Position numbers and translations under genes: made by a program | Notes under the pieces: model-generated | The model's input: only the letters and a program-made list of their open reading frames with translations | The model's database searches: none | Told to the model about the DNA's origin: nothing | Assembly (NCBI RefSeq): GCF_902388705.1 | Contig: NZ_CABMQJ010000020.1 | Location: forward strand, 1 to 38,787 | DNA length: 38,787 bases | Direction of reading: 5' to 3' | From: an uncultured Alistipes sp. | GTDB taxonomy: Bacteria > Bacteroidota > Bacteroidia > Bacteroidales > Rikenellaceae | Part shown: in pieces, positions 7,901-17,267 of the stretch | How positions within the stretch are numbered: the first letter of the stretch is position 1 | Layout of the letters: every line of letters begins with the position of its first letter

Positions 7901-10900
7901 ATGGAGTTGAGGGTAAAACGTGCAGTGTGTTTATGTGTAATGTGTCTGGTGTTTCGTGCCGTCACGGGCATGGAGCATAAATTCAAGTATTACACCGATA
8001 ACAGCGGGCTCTCCTCGAACACCATCCAGTGCCTTTACCAGGACGAGAAAGGCTATATCTGGGTCGGCACGGCCGACGGGCTGGATCGTTTCAACTCCTG
8101 TGATTTCACCAACTACCGCTCGGACCACCGCCGGGCGCATACCCTCGAGAACAACTGCGTTTACAGCCTCTGCGCCGAGGGTTTCCCGAACGGCGACCGC
8201 ATCTGGGTCGGCACCAGCGACGGCGTCTATATCTTCGACTCGAAAGACGAGTCATTCGTCAACCTGCCCATCCTCTCCGACGGCGAGGTGCGCCACAACC
8301 TGCTGGTTTACTCGCTGGCGGCCGACGTGGCCGGCAACATGTGGATCGGGACGCTCGGCGACGGTCTGTACCGCTACAACATCAGGTCCGGCACTTTCGA
8401 GCACTATACCGCCGCGCGGTATCCCGAGGCATTTTCGTCGGACGTCATCGTCAAGGTGCTGCTCGACCACGACAACAACGTCTGGGTGGCTTCGGGCGGC
8501 GGTTCGCTGTTGAGCCGCTACAATCCCGAGAACAACCGCTTCTCGACGTTCCGGGTCGAGGACACGCTGACGCGCGAGCCCATTTCGCGCATCAGCACGA
8601 TGTGCCAGGATTCGTTCGGCGACATCTGGATTGCCGGCTATGCCTGCGAACTCTACAAGTTCGAACTTTCGCGGCTGACGTTCACCTGCAACAAGCCCGA
8701 CGACGGCGAATCGTACGGCCGCGTGCGCAGCATGATCGAATACTCTCCGGGGGTGATGATGCTCGGTACGGATCACGGACTGGTAAACTTCAACGCGAAG
8801 TACCGCAGTTTCGAGCAGGTCGACAACGGCACCACCAACCGCAACGGGCGGCTCAACGACAAATTCATCCATTCGATTCTCAAAGACCGCGACGGCGGCA
8901 TCTGGATCGGCACCTATTTCGGCGGCATCAACTACCTTTCGCCGTTGAGTTCGCTTTTCACGCTCATCGAGGCGGGCGAAGGGTGCGGCCGCATCATCAG
9001 CAAGTTCTGCGAGGGCCCCGGCGGGAACATCTGGATCGGCAGCGACGACGGGGGCTTGAGCCTCTACAATCCCCGCACGGGGGAGTATAGGCACGTGGTG
9101 ATCGATGCGCACAACCCGGCGCTCAACATCCATGCGCTGACCGTCGACGGCTGCTGGCTGTGGGTCGGCACCTACGGCGACGGCCTCTACCGCGTCGATT
9201 TGCGCAGCCGGCGGGTGCGGCATTTCAGCCAGCACGGCACGGGGCTCGACAACCTCGACGTCTATTCCCTCTACCGCGATTCGCGGGGACAGCTGTGGAT
9301 AGGCACCAAAATGGGCATCTGCCGCTACGACGACGTCACGGAGACCGTTTCATGCGCCGTCAGCCTGGGGCACAACAGCGACGTGGTGGATATTTGCGAG
9401 GATACGCAGGGCCACCTGTGGTTCGCCTCGCTGGGCAAAGGGCTGATTCGCTACGGTTTCGATGAGGACAAGTTCACCTCTTTCTCGCACGATCCCCGCT
9501 ACGGGCTCACCGATTTCGTGAGCTGCCTTGCCGTCGAGGGCGGCGTGCTGTGGATCGGGACGCACGGCACCGGGCTCTGCCGATACGACATCGCGGCGGA
9601 TACGCTCACCCGGGAGTTCGACGCGCTGCCGTACGGCAACTGCGCCGTGTTCCAGATTATCCAGAACGGCAGCGAACTGTGGCTGACGACCAACCGGGGC
9701 CTGTTGAAATACAACCGCGAGAACGGCCAGCAGTCGATTTACAAATTCACCTCCGACGACGGCCTGCTGGCGAATATCTTCAATGCCAATTCGGGCATCA
9801 AATCCTCTACCGGACATATCTATATCGGCTGCAACAACGGTATCGACCGCTTCTATCCCTATGATTTCACGCGGCGCGAGAACTCCGCCAAACTCAATAT
9901 CGTCTTTCGCGACTTCAAACTCTTCAACCGCAGCGTGCCTGTCGACGGCGGCCTGCTCACCCACACGATCGACTGCCAGCGGTCAATCCGCCTGCGGGGC
10001 CGGAAAATCTCGTTCAGCCTCGATTTCATCGCGCTCAATTTTTCCTCGCCGCTGCGCACGGTCTACCGCTACCGGCTCGAGAATTTCGACGACAAATGGA
10101 TTACCACGGGACAGGACGAGAGCGCCGGCATGCAGCATGTCTCCTACACCAACCTGCCGCCGAACAGGTACCGCTTCGTCGTAAGCGCCTCGACCGGCGG
10201 CGAGCAGTTCGGCGAGGAGGCCGTGGTCGAGATTACGGTGCTGCCTCCCTGGTGGATGACGCGCGCGATGATTGCCGTTTACGGCGTGCTGTTCGTCGCC
10301 TCGATAACCGGAGGCACCCTGCTCCTGCGAAGGCGCGTCGGACGGGCGCACCGCGAGCAGATCGCCTCGATTACCCGCAAGAACAAACTCGATTTGCTGG
10401 AAGCCAAGGTCAACCTCTTTACCGAGGTGGCCAACGAAATCCGCACGCCCGTCGCGCTGATTGCAGCTCCCGTCGAGGAGATTGCCAAACACGCCGGCGT
10501 CTACGGGGAGCTGCGCGAGGACGTCGACATCGTCCGCAAGAACTGCGAACGGCTGCGCGTGCTGGTGAACCAGATATTGAGCCTCAAGAGTTCCGGGGCG
10601 AGTGAAAATTCCCTGCCCCTCGTGGAAACGGTCGACGTGCGCGAGCTGCTTGCCGCGTCGGTGGACGCGGTGCGCGATGCCGTTGCGCGCAGGGAGGTCA
10701 AAATAAACCTCTCCCTGCCCGGGGAGCCCATAACAGCCGGGATTTACAGCGACTACTTCTCGAAAATCACGGGACACATCCTCAACAATGCCTGCAAGTT
10801 CGCCCGGAGCCGAATCGACGTCACGCTCGAAGCCCCCGGCGGGGAGCTTCCCGACGACGTGTTCCGCGTGCGTGTCCGCGACGACGGCGCCGGAATCAGC

Positions 10901-11935
10901 CGCGAGGAGCAGGCACGGATTTTCGACCTGTTCTACACCTCGGGCACAGGCTCCGCCGGGAGCAGCGGCCTGGGGCTGGGGCTTGCCGTGGCAAAGAACC
11001 TCGCCGCGCGCATGGGAGCCCGCCTCGGCGTGGAGAGCGTCGTGGGCGAGTGGAGCGAGTTTACCGTGACCGTTCCGCTGAATCCGGCTCCGGAACCGGG
11101 GAAGGCGGCAGCAGAGGCGCCTGCTGCTCCCCGGCCGGACGCCGTCGCGCAGCCCGACGCACAGAAACGCCTGCCCAACATCCTGCTGGTCGAGGCCAAT
11201 GCCGATTTCGCGGACTTTTTCGTGCGCCACCTTGCGGATCGCTATACGATTCACTGCGTGGCCGACGGACGGCAGGCGCTCGACATGCTCCGCCGCCGGA
11301 GCGTGTCGGCGGTGGTAAGCGCCGTGGCGTTGAAAGGAATGGACGGCATCGCGCTGTGTGCGGCCGTGCGCAATGACCAGACGCTGGATCACCTGCCCGT
11401 CATTCTGGTGTCGGTCGATGCTTCGTCCGCAACGAAAGTCCGGGCGCTGCAGGCAGGCGCCGACGCCTACCTCGAAAAACCGCTCTCGGTCGATTACCTC
11501 GACTCGCAGATTCGCACGCTCGTGGAGATGCGCCGCCGGCTGCGGCTGAAATTCTCGAAAATGCCCTATTCCCTCTTCGACGAGGAGGAGCCGGCGCCTG
11601 CGGGCGACCGTTTCATGGCGCAGGTCAACCAGTATATCATGGACAATATCTCCAATTCGAACCTGTCGGTCGAGGACGTCGCCGCGGCTGTCGGCGTGAG
11701 CCGTACGCTTTTCTTCTCGCGCATCAAGTCGCTGACGGGCACCACGCCCAACGAATTCCTGCGCTCCACACGGCTGAAGGTGGCCGCCGAACTCCTTTCG
11801 AAGCCCAACAACCTGCGCGTGACGGAAATCTGCTATATGGTGGGATTTACCTCGACCTCCTATTTCGCCAAGTGCTTCCACGCCCAGTTCGGGATGCTGC
11901 CCAACGAATTTCTCGAGAAATACCGCCGTGAATGA
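7901..11935 (+). CDS. Hybrid two-component system regulator (HTCS) lacking both phosphorelay residues
   Basis: A 1344-residue protein with the full HTCS layout. It has a signal peptide (1-23) and a periplasmic beta-propeller of many YIWVGT/LWIGT-type repeats (about 25-690). Then come a Y_Y_Y domain (706-780), one membrane helix (about 787-808), HisKA, HATPase (N box HILNN 959-963, DDGAGI, GLGLGLAVAKN), a receiver (1091-1205) and an AraC-type DNA-binding domain (1237-1340). HTCS proteins sense an oligosaccharide and activate the neighbouring utilisation operon. Here the H box reads ANEIRTP, with Asn845 where His is phosphorylated. The receiver reads VVSAVALKGMDG, with Ala1141 where Asp accepts phosphate; the acidic pocket is also altered (VEANAD). 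The rest of the kinase ATP site looks intact. ATG 7901 is chosen because it starts the signal peptide; the open frame extends to 7775. Confidence 0.93.
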   Translation: MELRVKRAVCLCVMCLVFRAVTGMEHKFKYYTDNSGLSSNTIQCLYQDEKGYIWVGTADGLDRFNSCDFTNYRSDHRRAHTLENNCVYSLCAEGFPNGDRIWVGTSDGVYIFDSKDESFVNLPILSDGEVRHNLLVYSLAADVAGNMWIGTLGDGLYRYNIRSGTFEHYTAARYPEAFSSDVIVKVLLDHDNNVWVASGGGSLLSRYNPENNRFSTFRVEDTLTREPISRISTMCQDSFGDIWIAGYACELYKFELSRLTFTCNKPDDGESYGRVRSMIEYSPGVMMLGTDHGLVNFNAKYRSFEQVDNGTTNRNGRLNDKFIHSILKDRDGGIWIGTYFGGINYLSPLSSLFTLIEAGEGCGRIISKFCEGPGGNIWIGSDDGGLSLYNPRTGEYRHVVIDAHNPALNIHALTVDGCWLWVGTYGDGLYRVDLRSRRVRHFSQHGTGLDNLDVYSLYRDSRGQLWIGTKMGICRYDDVTETVSCAVSLGHNSDVVDICEDTQGHLWFASLGKGLIRYGFDEDKFTSFSHDPRYGLTDFVSCLAVEGGVLWIGTHGTGLCRYDIAADTLTREFDALPYGNCAVFQIIQNGSELWLTTNRGLLKYNRENGQQSIYKFTSDDGLLANIFNANSGIKSSTGHIYIGCNNGIDRFYPYDFTRRENSAKLNIVFRDFKLFNRSVPVDGGLLTHTIDCQRSIRLRGRKISFSLDFIALNFSSPLRTVYRYRLENFDDKWITTGQDESAGMQHVSYTNLPPNRYRFVVSASTGGEQFGEEAVVEITVLPPWWMTRAMIAVYGVLFVASITGGTLLLRRRVGRAHREQIASITRKNKLDLLEAKVNLFTEVANEIRTPVALIAAPVEEIAKHAGVYGELREDVDIVRKNCERLRVLVNQILSLKSSGASENSLPLVETVDVRELLAASVDAVRDAVARREVKINLSLPGEPITAGIYSDYFSKITGHILNNACKFARSRIDVTLEAPGGELPDDVFRVRVRDDGAGISREEQARIFDLFYTSGTGSAGSSGLGLGLAVAKNLAARMGARLGVESVVGEWSEFTVTVPLNPAPEPGKAAAEAPAAPRPDAVAQPDAQKRLPNILLVEANADFADFFVRHLADRYTIHCVADGRQALDMLRRRSVSAVVSAVALKGMDGIALCAAVRNDQTLDHLPVILVSVDASSATKVRALQAGADAYLEKPLSVDYLDSQIRTLVEMRRRLRLKFSKMPYSLFDEEEPAPAGDRFMAQVNQYIMDNISNSNLSVEDVAAAVGVSRTLFFSRIKSLTGTTPNEFLRSTRLKVAAELLSKPNNLRVTEICYMVGFTSTSYFAKCFHAQFGMLPNEFLEKYRRE

Positions 11936-12021
11936 TCCGGCGGACTGCCCGGCAGGGTGTCCGCGGCCGGGCGCAGGGGCGATTTGGGGGAATGCCGTAC
12001 GGGCGTCAGCGCCGCAGGGGT

Positions 12022-12759
12022 TCACTCCTCCAGCCCCAGCTGCCGCAGCATGCCCTCGCGGTCGAGCATGAACCGTTTCATGAGCAGGTAGTGGGAGGTC
12101 TGTTCCAGTTCGGCGGGGCGGAGCCCCTCGTCCGTGATTTCGTAGATGTCGGCCCCTGGGTAGGACATGACAATCGGCGAATGGGTGCTGACGATGAACT
12201 GCGAACCGGCCTCGACCAGCTGCCTTATCCGGCACAGCATGTACATTTGACGCGACGGCGAGAGGGCGGCCTCGGGCTCGTCGAAGATGTAGAGCCCGTT
12301 TGCCCGGAGCCGGTGTTCCAACAGGCTCATGAAACTTTCGCCGTGCGACTGCCTGTGGAGCGATTTGTCGCCGTAGTACTTGTGTATGCCGTCGGCGATT
12401 TGGTCGATTTCGGTGGCGACGTTGTAAAAGCTTTCGGCCCGCAGGAAGTAGCCGTCGCGCGGCTGGAGGCCGCGTCCGAGCACGAGGTTTTCGTAGAGCG
12501 CCGAATGGGTTTCGCGCGTCGCGAAGTGGAAATTCTTCGACCCGCCCTCGGCGTTGAAGCCCGCTTTTACGGCGATTGCCTCGAGCAGCGTCGATTTCCC
12601 CATGCCGTTTTCGCCCATGATGATTGTCACGGGCCTGCGGAATTTCAGGCCTTCGAAATTCGCCAGGGCGGGTACCGTATAGGGATATTCGCACGGCAGT
12701 CCGACGGCCTCTTTCAGCCGGATGTATTTGATGAAAAGCATCTCTTCGGACAATATCAT
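12022..12759 (-). CDS. AAA family ATPase (ABC-type, COG3910-like)
   Basis: A 245-residue soluble P-loop ATPase of the ABC/SMC class. It shows Walker A GENGMGKST, an ABC-signature-like SHGESF, Walker B GLYIFDEPEAAL and the switch histidine in VSTHSPI. There are no membrane segments. This resembles the small stand-alone predicted ATPases of COG3910, whose cellular role is not established. The start could be 12759 or the internal ATG at 12741 (MLFIKYIRLK), which aligns better with homologues as I recall them. A near-consensus -7 box (TATCTTCG, - strand, 12791-12798) lies about 30 bases upstream. It is convergent with the HTCS gene and follows the MATE gene on the same strand after about 100 bases. 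Confidence 0.85.
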   Translation of the reverse strand: MILSEEMLFIKYIRLKEAVGLPCEYPYTVPALANFEGLKFRRPVTIIMGENGMGKSTLLEAIAVKAGFNAEGGSKNFHFATRETHSALYENLVLGRGLQPRDGYFLRAESFYNVATEIDQIADGIHKYYGDKSLHRQSHGESFMSLLEHRLRANGLYIFDEPEAALSPSRQMYMLCRIRQLVEAGSQFIVSTHSPIVMSYPGADIYEITDEGLRPAELEQTSHYLLMKRFMLDREGMLRQLGLEE

Positions 12760-12862
12760 TCCCGGGTGGGTTTACGGTGCGGTGCTCCTGCGAAGATAGT
12801 GATTTTTCCTCTCGGCGCCGCGCTGCGGCTGTATTTTATCCGGATTTCCGGCCGGGGCCGTT

Positions 12863-14188
12863 TCACGAGTCGGTTTTGCAGTAGATTGTCCGCAGGCCGT
12901 GGGTCATGAAATACTGCACCACGCCGCGCAGGAACATGTAGAGCGTGAACGCCAGCCACAGGGCGTTGTTGCCGATCAGGGCGTATCCGGCGTAGTAGAT
13001 GCCGAAATAAGCGGCCGTGGCCCAGAACATCGAATTGCGCATGACGCGTGTTTCGGTTGCGCCGACCATGATGCCGTCCATGATGAAGGGCATGGCGCTG
13101 GCTATGGGAATCAGGATAATCCAGATGATGTAGCGCCCGGCCAGCTCCACGATTGTCGCGGCGTTGGGCGCCGTGCTGTCGACGAACAGCCCCACCAGGT
13201 CGCGCCACCAGACGATGTAAATTCCCACGAACAATACCGACACAGCCGTGCCCCATGCGATGCAGCGGCGCAGGCAGTCGCGCAGGGCCGCGCCGTCGCG
13301 TGCGCCGATAAAGCGTCCCGTCAGTGCCTCCGCGGCGTATGCGAAGCCGTCGTTCATGTACGAAAAGAGCGTGAAGAGCTGCAGCAGCAGGGTATTCACG
13401 GCCAGCAGCGCCGCGTTGTCCATGCGTGCCGAGGCCCCCGTGAAAAAGGTGTACACCGCCACGATGCAGAACGTGCGCAGCATGATGTCGCGGTTGATGA
13501 CGAAAAACGTCTTGAGCGGCTTCATGTTCATCACCTCGGCCCAGTCGATGTCCGTCAGTATCCCGCGGTAAAAGGCCCACAGCAGCGCGAGCGAGAGCGC
13601 TACGCCCGTCCATTGCGCGATCACCGACGCGTAGGCGATGCCGACGATGCCCATGTCCAGGCCGAAAGCGAACCACAGGCTGCACAGGATATGCACGACG
13701 TTGACCGTGATTGCCGTGAACATCGGAATCAGGGCGTTCTGCATGCCTGTGAACCAGCCGTTGAATCCGAACAGGAGAATGCCCGCCGGCACGGCCCAGA
13801 TGCGGGCATAGAAGTATTCGCGCGTCATGTCGCTGCCGTTGAGTCCCCACAGGGCCAGTTCTCCCACGGGGTATTGCAGTGCGAGCATCAGCACGCCCAT
13901 TGCTGCCGCCACGACCAGCGCCCGCGCCAGCATGTTGGTACATTCGCGGAAGTCGCCCGCGCCGAACGCCTGTGCCGTGAGGCCGCTCGTGCCCATGCGG
14001 ACGAACGAGCAGTTCCAGTAGATAAAGTTGAAGATCGACACGCCGATTGCCAGTGCGCCGATGGTCGCGGCCGAGTCCGCGCCCCAGTGTCCGGCGATGG
14101 CCGTCGAAACGATCCCCATCAGCGGTACGGTGATGTTCGAAACGATATTCGGAAGGGCGATACGCAGTATTTCACGGTTCATGTTCAT
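12863..14188 (-). CDS. MATE family efflux transporter
   Basis: A 441-residue integral membrane protein with about twelve hydrophobic helices and the typical MATE opening, ILRIALPNIVSNITVPLMGI, then GHWG, GTSGLTAQAFG and a mid-protein GWFTGMQNA. MATE proteins export cationic drugs and metabolites in exchange for Na+ or H+; the substrate here is unknown. The open frame could begin at 14257, but MNMNREILRIA at 14188 fits the family start and removes a non-conserved, non-hydrophobic extension. A consensus -7 box (TATCTTTG) on the same strand is at 14244-14251. The gene is divergent from the pseudouridine synthase gene, with 179 bases between them. Confidence 0.9.
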   Translation of the reverse strand: MNMNREILRIALPNIVSNITVPLMGIVSTAIAGHWGADSAATIGALAIGVSIFNFIYWNCSFVRMGTSGLTAQAFGAGDFRECTNMLARALVVAAAMGVLMLALQYPVGELALWGLNGSDMTREYFYARIWAVPAGILLFGFNGWFTGMQNALIPMFTAITVNVVHILCSLWFAFGLDMGIVGIAYASVIAQWTGVALSLALLWAFYRGILTDIDWAEVMNMKPLKTFFVINRDIMLRTFCIVAVYTFFTGASARMDNAALLAVNTLLLQLFTLFSYMNDGFAYAAEALTGRFIGARDGAALRDCLRRCIAWGTAVSVLFVGIYIVWWRDLVGLFVDSTAPNAATIVELAGRYIIWIILIPIASAMPFIMDGIMVGATETRVMRNSMFWATAAYFGIYYAGYALIGNNALWLAFTLYMFLRGVVQYFMTHGLRTIYCKTDS

Positions 14189-14243
14189 AAACAGGGTGCG
14201 GGGGAAATGTCCGGCAGACTGCGCCGGACGTTGTTTCCGGGTG

Positions 14244-14251
14244 CAAAGATA
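14244..14251 (-). promoter_or_regulatory. -7 box TATCTTTG for the MATE gene
   Basis: Matches the Bacteroidota sigma consensus TAnnTTTG on the - strand, 55 bases before the chosen MATE start codon. No good -33 TTTG was seen at the usual 19-21 base spacing. Confidence 0.6.
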
Positions 14252-14335
14252 GGGCAAAAGCGGTGAATTTGTAACGGCCCCCGTCTTTTATCGCCAAATC
14301 AGGCACGCAATATGCCGTAATACCGAAAAATGAAT

Positions 14336-14343
14336 TACCTTTG
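14336..14343 (+). promoter_or_regulatory. -7 box TACCTTTG for the pseudouridine synthase gene
   Basis: Matches TAnnTTTG exactly and lies 24 bases before ATG 14368. The -33 element is not obvious. Confidence 0.6.
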
Positions 14344-14367
14344 CCCCCACAACTCATTTAAATACGT

Positions 14368-15720
14368 ATGAAAGACAACAAAAACGACTCGACCTCGGTA
14401 CTTACGCGTTTCGGACGCGATAAGCGTCAGCGTACCGTGACAGCTACGGCGGAGCGTGTCGAGCGTCGCCCGCGTTTACAGCGTGATGCTGCTGATTCGG
14501 AGCAACCGTCATCCGACCGCATGCCCGGAAAGCGGGCTTCGTTCAATCCCCATTTTACGGAGGATAACCGTCCCGCATTCGACAAACCCCGCCGCCAGTT
14601 CGGCGACAAGCCCGCTTACGGCGAGCGCAAATCGGGCGACAAACCCCGTTACGGCGAGCACCGCGACGGCGACAAACCCCGCCGCCAGTTCGGCGACAAA
14701 CCTGCCTACGGCGAGCGCAAATCGGGCGATAAGCCCCGTTACGGCGAGCACCGCGACGGCGACAAACCCCGCCGCCAGTTCGGCGACAAACCTGCCTACG
14801 GCGAGCGCAAATCGGGCGACAAGCCCCGTTACGGCGAGCACCGCGACGGCGATAAACCCGCCGGCGACCGCAAGTTCGGGAACAAGGGGTACGGCGATAA
14901 AAAATTCGGCGATCGCAAATTCGGCGACAAACCCTATAAGCCCGGATTCAGGAAGCACGACGACAAGCCGGCTTCCTATCCGAAGTTCACGCCCGAGAAA
15001 CAAATCGGCGAGATGCGCCTGAACCGTTTCCTGGCCCAGTCGGGCCTCTGCTCGCGCCGCGAGGCCGACGACTTCATCACGGCGGGCCTCGTCACGGTCA
15101 ACGGACAGATTGTCACCCAACTGGGCACCAAGGTGATGCCCACCGACGAAGTGAAGTTCAACGACAGCCGCGTGCAGGGCGAAAAGAAGGTGTACCTCGT
15201 GCTCAACAAGCCCAAGGGCTATGTCACGTCGCTCGACGATCCCCATGCGGGCAAAACCGTCATGGAACTGGTCGAGGGCGCCTGCACGGAGCGTATCTAT
15301 CCCGTCGGCCGCCTCGACAAGAACAGCCTCGGACTGCTGTTGTTCACCAACGACGGCGACCTTACCAAGCAGCTCACGCATCCGTCCTACCAGAAGAAGA
15401 AAATCTACCAGGTGACGCTCGACAAACCGCTGGCGCGCGCCGATATGGATCGCATCGCCGAGGGTATCACGCTCGAGGACGGCGAGATTTTCGCCGACGA
15501 AATATCCTATGTCAAGGAGAACAAGCAGGAAGTGGGCATCGAGATACACTCGGGCCGCAACCGTATCGTGCGCCGTATCTTCGAGTTCCTCGGCTATACG
15601 GTCACCAAGCTCGACCGCGTTTACTATGCCGGCCTGACGAAGAAGAACCTCAAGCGCGGTGCGTGGCGTTTCCTCACCCGCGAGGAGGTCGAGCGGCTCA
15701 AGTCCGGCCAGTACGAATAG
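14368..15720 (+). CDS. RsuA/RluB-family 23S/16S rRNA pseudouridine synthase with a repetitive basic N-terminal tail
   Basis: A 450-residue protein. The C-terminal half (from about 212) is a standard RsuA/RluB/RluE/RluF enzyme. It has an S4 RNA-binding domain (MRLNRFLAQSGLCSRREAD, 216-262), then the catalytic domain with GRLDKNSLGLLLFTNDG, Asp317 being the catalytic residue, and GRNRIVRRIF near the end. These enzymes convert specific rRNA uridines to pseudouridine. The first 210 residues are an arginine/lysine/glycine-rich, probably disordered tail with three near-identical 30-residue units (about 72-161), then a run of short KFGDK elements. Such tails occur in Bacteroidota RNA-modifying proteins and may bind RNA. 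The exact target site, and so the gene symbol, cannot be assigned. Confidence 0.92.
   Translation: MKDNKNDSTSVLTRFGRDKRQRTVTATAERVERRPRLQRDAADSEQPSSDRMPGKRASFNPHFTEDNRPAFDKPRRQFGDKPAYGERKSGDKPRYGEHRDGDKPRRQFGDKPAYGERKSGDKPRYGEHRDGDKPRRQFGDKPAYGERKSGDKPRYGEHRDGDKPAGDRKFGNKGYGDKKFGDRKFGDKPYKPGFRKHDDKPASYPKFTPEKQIGEMRLNRFLAQSGLCSRREADDFITAGLVTVNGQIVTQLGTKVMPTDEVKFNDSRVQGEKKVYLVLNKPKGYVTSLDDPHAGKTVMELVEGACTERIYPVGRLDKNSLGLLLFTNDGDLTKQLTHPSYQKKKIYQVTLDKPLARADMDRIAEGITLEDGEIFADEISYVKENKQEVGIEIHSGRNRIVRRIFEFLGYTVTKLDRVYYAGLTKKNLKRGAWRFLTREEVERLKSGQYE
14581..14850 (+). repeat. Three in-frame 90-bp tandem repeats
   Basis: Units start at 14581, 14671 and 14761, each 90 bases. They encode the same 30 residues, beginning DKPRRQFGDKPAYGERKSG and ending DKPRYGEHRDG. 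They differ by only a few synonymous third-position changes (AAG/AAA, CCC/CCT, GCT/GCC, GAC/GAT). Each unit contains two related 11-residue halves. A multiple of three keeps the frame if copy number changes. Confidence 0.95.
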
Positions 15721-15801
15721 TTCAAGCACCCGGGGCCCGGCCGCTTTGGCGGCATGCCCGAAAAAACGGCTTCTTTTCCCGAAGCCGTCCGATATTGCAC
15801 A

Positions 15802-15829
15802 ACAGACCGACTTGTCGGTCTGTTTTTTT
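15802..15829 (+). terminator. Rho-independent terminator after the pseudouridine synthase gene
   Basis: The stem ACAGACCGA (15802-15810) pairs with TCGGTCTGT (15815-15823) around a four-base loop and is followed by a T run. The surrounding 346-base gap (15721-16066) otherwise holds only the DUF418 promoter. Confidence 0.85.
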
Positions 15830-15970
15830 ATTCTTGCCGCCCGCTTTTCATATCGCGGGCCCTGCGCCGCCGTGCTGCGGATACCGCCTCCTGCACCCGC
15901 CGGAGGCCCTCCCCGGAGCCGGAACCTGCGGCTATCGCGGGCGGATTGCGGCCCGTGCGGAAACTTTAAT

Positions 15971-16001
15971 TTTGGCACTCCCGCCGGAATTGCTATTTTT
16001 G
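15971..16001 (+). promoter_or_regulatory. Consensus promoter for the DUF418 gene
   Basis: A -33 TTTG (15971-15974) and a -7 TATTTTTG (15994-16001) are separated by 19 bases, matching the Bacteroidota consensus in both boxes and spacing. The start codon is 65 bases downstream. Confidence 0.75.
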
Positions 16002-16066
16002 TCCCCTGAACGACCGGGCAGTCGTGACGGTTCACCCGTGCCTGTCCGGGGTTTTGGTGAACGGAT

Positions 16067-17242
16067 ATGGAGCAATCTCTCGATAAAAATCCTCGTGTCG
16101 AGGTCGTAGACGCCCTGCGGGGCTTTGCCGTAATGGCTATTTTGCTGGTGCACAACCTGGAGCATTTCATCTTCCCGGTTTACCCGGCAGACACTCCCGG
16201 CTGGTTGAATGCACTGGACCAGGGGGTATTCAGCGTCGTTTTTACCTTGTTCGCAGGAAAGGCCTACGCGATTTTCGCACTCCTGTTCGGATTTACGTTT
16301 TATATCCAGAGCAATAACCGGAGGCGGCAGGGCAGGGACTTCGGGTACCGTTTTCTGTGGCGGCTGGTGCTGCTGGCGGGATTCGCCACGCTGAACGCTG
16401 CCTTTTTCCCGGCCGGGGATGTCCTGCTGCTGTTCGTCGTCGTCGGGCTTGTGCTGTTCGTCGCCCGGAATTGGAGCGACGGGGCCGTTCTCGCGGCGGC
16501 CGTCGTTTTCCTCCTGCAGCCGGTCGAATGGTACCATTGCATTGCGGGGCTGGTAAATCCGGCGCACCGGCTGCCCGATTTGGGGGTAGGGGAGATGTAT
16601 GCGCAGGTGGCGGAGTACACCGGAGGTGGAAATTTCGGGGAGTTCATCCTGGGGAATATCACACTGGGACAGAAAGCCAGCCTGCTGTGGGCAGTGAACG
16701 CGGGACGTTTCTTCCAGACGGCCGGGTTGTTCCTGCTGGGCCTTTGGATCGGCAGGAAACGCCTTTTCATCTCCTCGGAAAAGAATTACCGTTTCTGGGT
16801 GAGGACGCTGGTGATCTCCGCCGTCGCATTCGCCCCGCTGTATGCGCTCAAAGAACTTGTCCTGGAAAACGACGGCGTCGTCCGGCAGAGTGTCGGAACG
16901 GTGTTCGACATGTGGCAGAAGCTGGCTTTTACCGGGGTGCTGGTCGCCTCGTTCGTCCTCTCTTACCGGAACCGGAGATTCGGCAAAGCCGTCGGCAACC
17001 TGCGTTTCTACGGCAAAATGAGCCTCACCAACTATATCTCCCAATCCGTAATCGGGGCGTTCGTCTATTTCCCTTTCGGGCTGTATCTCGCTCCCCGCTG
17101 CGGGTATACGGCCAGCCTGCTGATTGGTATTCTGGTGTTTCTGCTGCAGGTGAGATGCTGCAAATGGTGGCTGGCGAGGCACAAGCAGGGCCCCCTGGAG
17201 TATGTCTGGCATAAATGGACGTGGATGGGAACCGGTAAGTAA
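16067..17242 (+). CDS. DUF418 family integral membrane protein
   Basis: A 391-residue protein with about eight to ten hydrophobic segments. The start RVEVVDALRGFAVMAILLVHN and the C-terminal GKMSLTNYISQSVIG are typical of the DUF418 (YeiB-like) family, which is distantly related to membrane acyltransferases. The function of the family is not established. It is a single-gene unit with its own promoter, between two terminators. A 145-base tail before the next convergent gene contains a short 13-bp tandem repeat. Confidence 0.88.
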   Translation: MEQSLDKNPRVEVVDALRGFAVMAILLVHNLEHFIFPVYPADTPGWLNALDQGVFSVVFTLFAGKAYAIFALLFGFTFYIQSNNRRRQGRDFGYRFLWRLVLLAGFATLNAAFFPAGDVLLLFVVVGLVLFVARNWSDGAVLAAAVVFLLQPVEWYHCIAGLVNPAHRLPDLGVGEMYAQVAEYTGGGNFGEFILGNITLGQKASLLWAVNAGRFFQTAGLFLLGLWIGRKRLFISSEKNYRFWVRTLVISAVAFAPLYALKELVLENDGVVRQSVGTVFDMWQKLAFTGVLVASFVLSYRNRRFGKAVGNLRFYGKMSLTNYISQSVIGAFVYFPFGLYLAPRCGYTASLLIGILVFLLQVRCCKWWLARHKQGPLEYVWHKWTWMGTGK

Positions 17243-17267
17243 TCCCGTCCCGGGCGCCGCACACCGG

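Noticed and set aside
9983..12694. 903-codon open frame on the - strand opposite the HTCS 3' half and across the ATPase gene
   Set aside because: It overlaps two well-supported genes and its translation is Arg/His/Gly-rich without recognisable domains.
12899..14266. 455-codon + strand frame opposite the MATE gene
   Set aside because: The translation is His/Arg/Gln-rich and the opposite strand encodes a clear twelve-helix transporter.
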